A stretch of DNA of 64,000 nt. Origin: Macropodus opercularis. Its lineage: Eukaryota; Chordata; Actinopteri; Anabantiformes; Osphronemidae. Positions 63,756 through 64,000 of this stretch are shown here, piece after piece. The stretch covers positions 19,097,501-19,161,500 of the forward strand of contig CM061092.1 in the NCBI GenBank assembly GCA_030770545.1, given 5' to 3'. Position 1 is the first letter of the stretch. Every line of letters starts with the position of its first letter. Under the pieces are notes generated by a model, which was not told the DNA's origin, ran no database searches, and was given only the letters and a program-made list of their open reading frames with translations. The position numbers and the translations under genes were made by a program.

Positions 63756-64000
63756 CTCTTAGAAAGTTCTAAATTTATCAAAACGTAACCTCACAATGTA
63801 CAAACTTTCAGGCGTGGTAAATTCTCGCATGAGTTCAAGTTTCTCACGAATCCACTAGTGCCCCATGTGTGCGATACTGCTTCACGCTGAGCTGTAACAA
63901 TCAAGCAGGTTTTGTGGAAACACCTTTGGCCAGACACACACTTCTTTGTATAGTAAGTTTGGAGTTCAAGGATCCAAGAGGTTAGGTACAGTGTCATTTC

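Larger units (their letters stand above)
62941..64000 (+). repeat. Array unit 18 (partial, 1060 bp)
   Basis: Cut by the window end inside the left arm of the inverted repeat, so the array continues beyond the window. Confidence 0.95.

Noticed and set aside
1..64000. CRISPR array
   Set aside because: The repeat is kilobases long, with tRNA genes and no short repeat-spacer alternation.
1..64000. Bacterial or organelle tRNA cluster
   Set aside because: No CCA is encoded, His lacks a genomic G-1, the initiator has an A1-T72 pair with A54 and A60, and T-run terminators are present. These are eukaryotic nuclear features.

Overview
The window is one long tandem array of RNA polymerase III tRNA genes, with no protein-coding gene that I can support. 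The tRNAs have eukaryotic design: internal A and B boxes, no encoded CCA, T-run terminators, type II leucine tRNAs with 82 nt, and an initiator Met tRNA with the A54 and A60 T loop. As I remember the human sequences, the initiator-Met, His and Arg-ACG genes are nearly identical to them. This points to a vertebrate nuclear genome. Kilobase-scale tandem tRNA arrays are known from Xenopus and zebrafish, so a fish or amphibian is likely. I cannot name the species.

A repeat unit begins at base 1 and recurs at 2898, 9901, 15535, 21169, 24076, 28323, 33927, 36834, 39730, 42636, 45542, 48438, 51345, 54241, 57138, 60035 and 62941. This gives 17 complete units and a partial 18th. The basic unit is about 2.9 kb. 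Its order is: tRNA-Leu-TAG (+), a degenerate 3'-half Leu pseudogene, a T/A tract, a spacer, a Leu-AAG pseudogene without a T arm, an inverted repeat, a TTTGC microsatellite, tRNA-Leu-AAG (+), tRNA-Arg-TCG (-), tRNA-His-GTG (-), tRNA-Arg-ACG (-), a His-derived pseudogene (-), and initiator tRNA-Met (+). Units 2, 3, 4, 6 and 7 are longer because an internal Leu sub-repeat of 1359 or 1369 bp is present one to three extra times.

I count 113 full-length tRNA genes: 23 Leu-TAG, 22 Leu-AAG, 17 Arg-TCG, 17 His-GTG, 17 Arg-ACG and 17 initiator Met. There are also 73 truncated tRNA pseudogenes: 28 + 28 Leu and 17 His. Shared rare variants show higher-order duplication with periods of about 7.0, 12.8 and 14.5 kb, as expected from unequal crossing-over and gene conversion.

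The genes are not all equal. Stem mismatches have spread through subsets of units, notably C29-C41 in Leu-AAG of 11 units. One Arg-ACG copy has anticodon ATG. Several gene classes lack a nearby T4 terminator: all Arg genes, every Leu-AAG facing Arg-TCG, and Leu-TAG in six units. How many of the 113 genes are expressed cannot be told from sequence alone.
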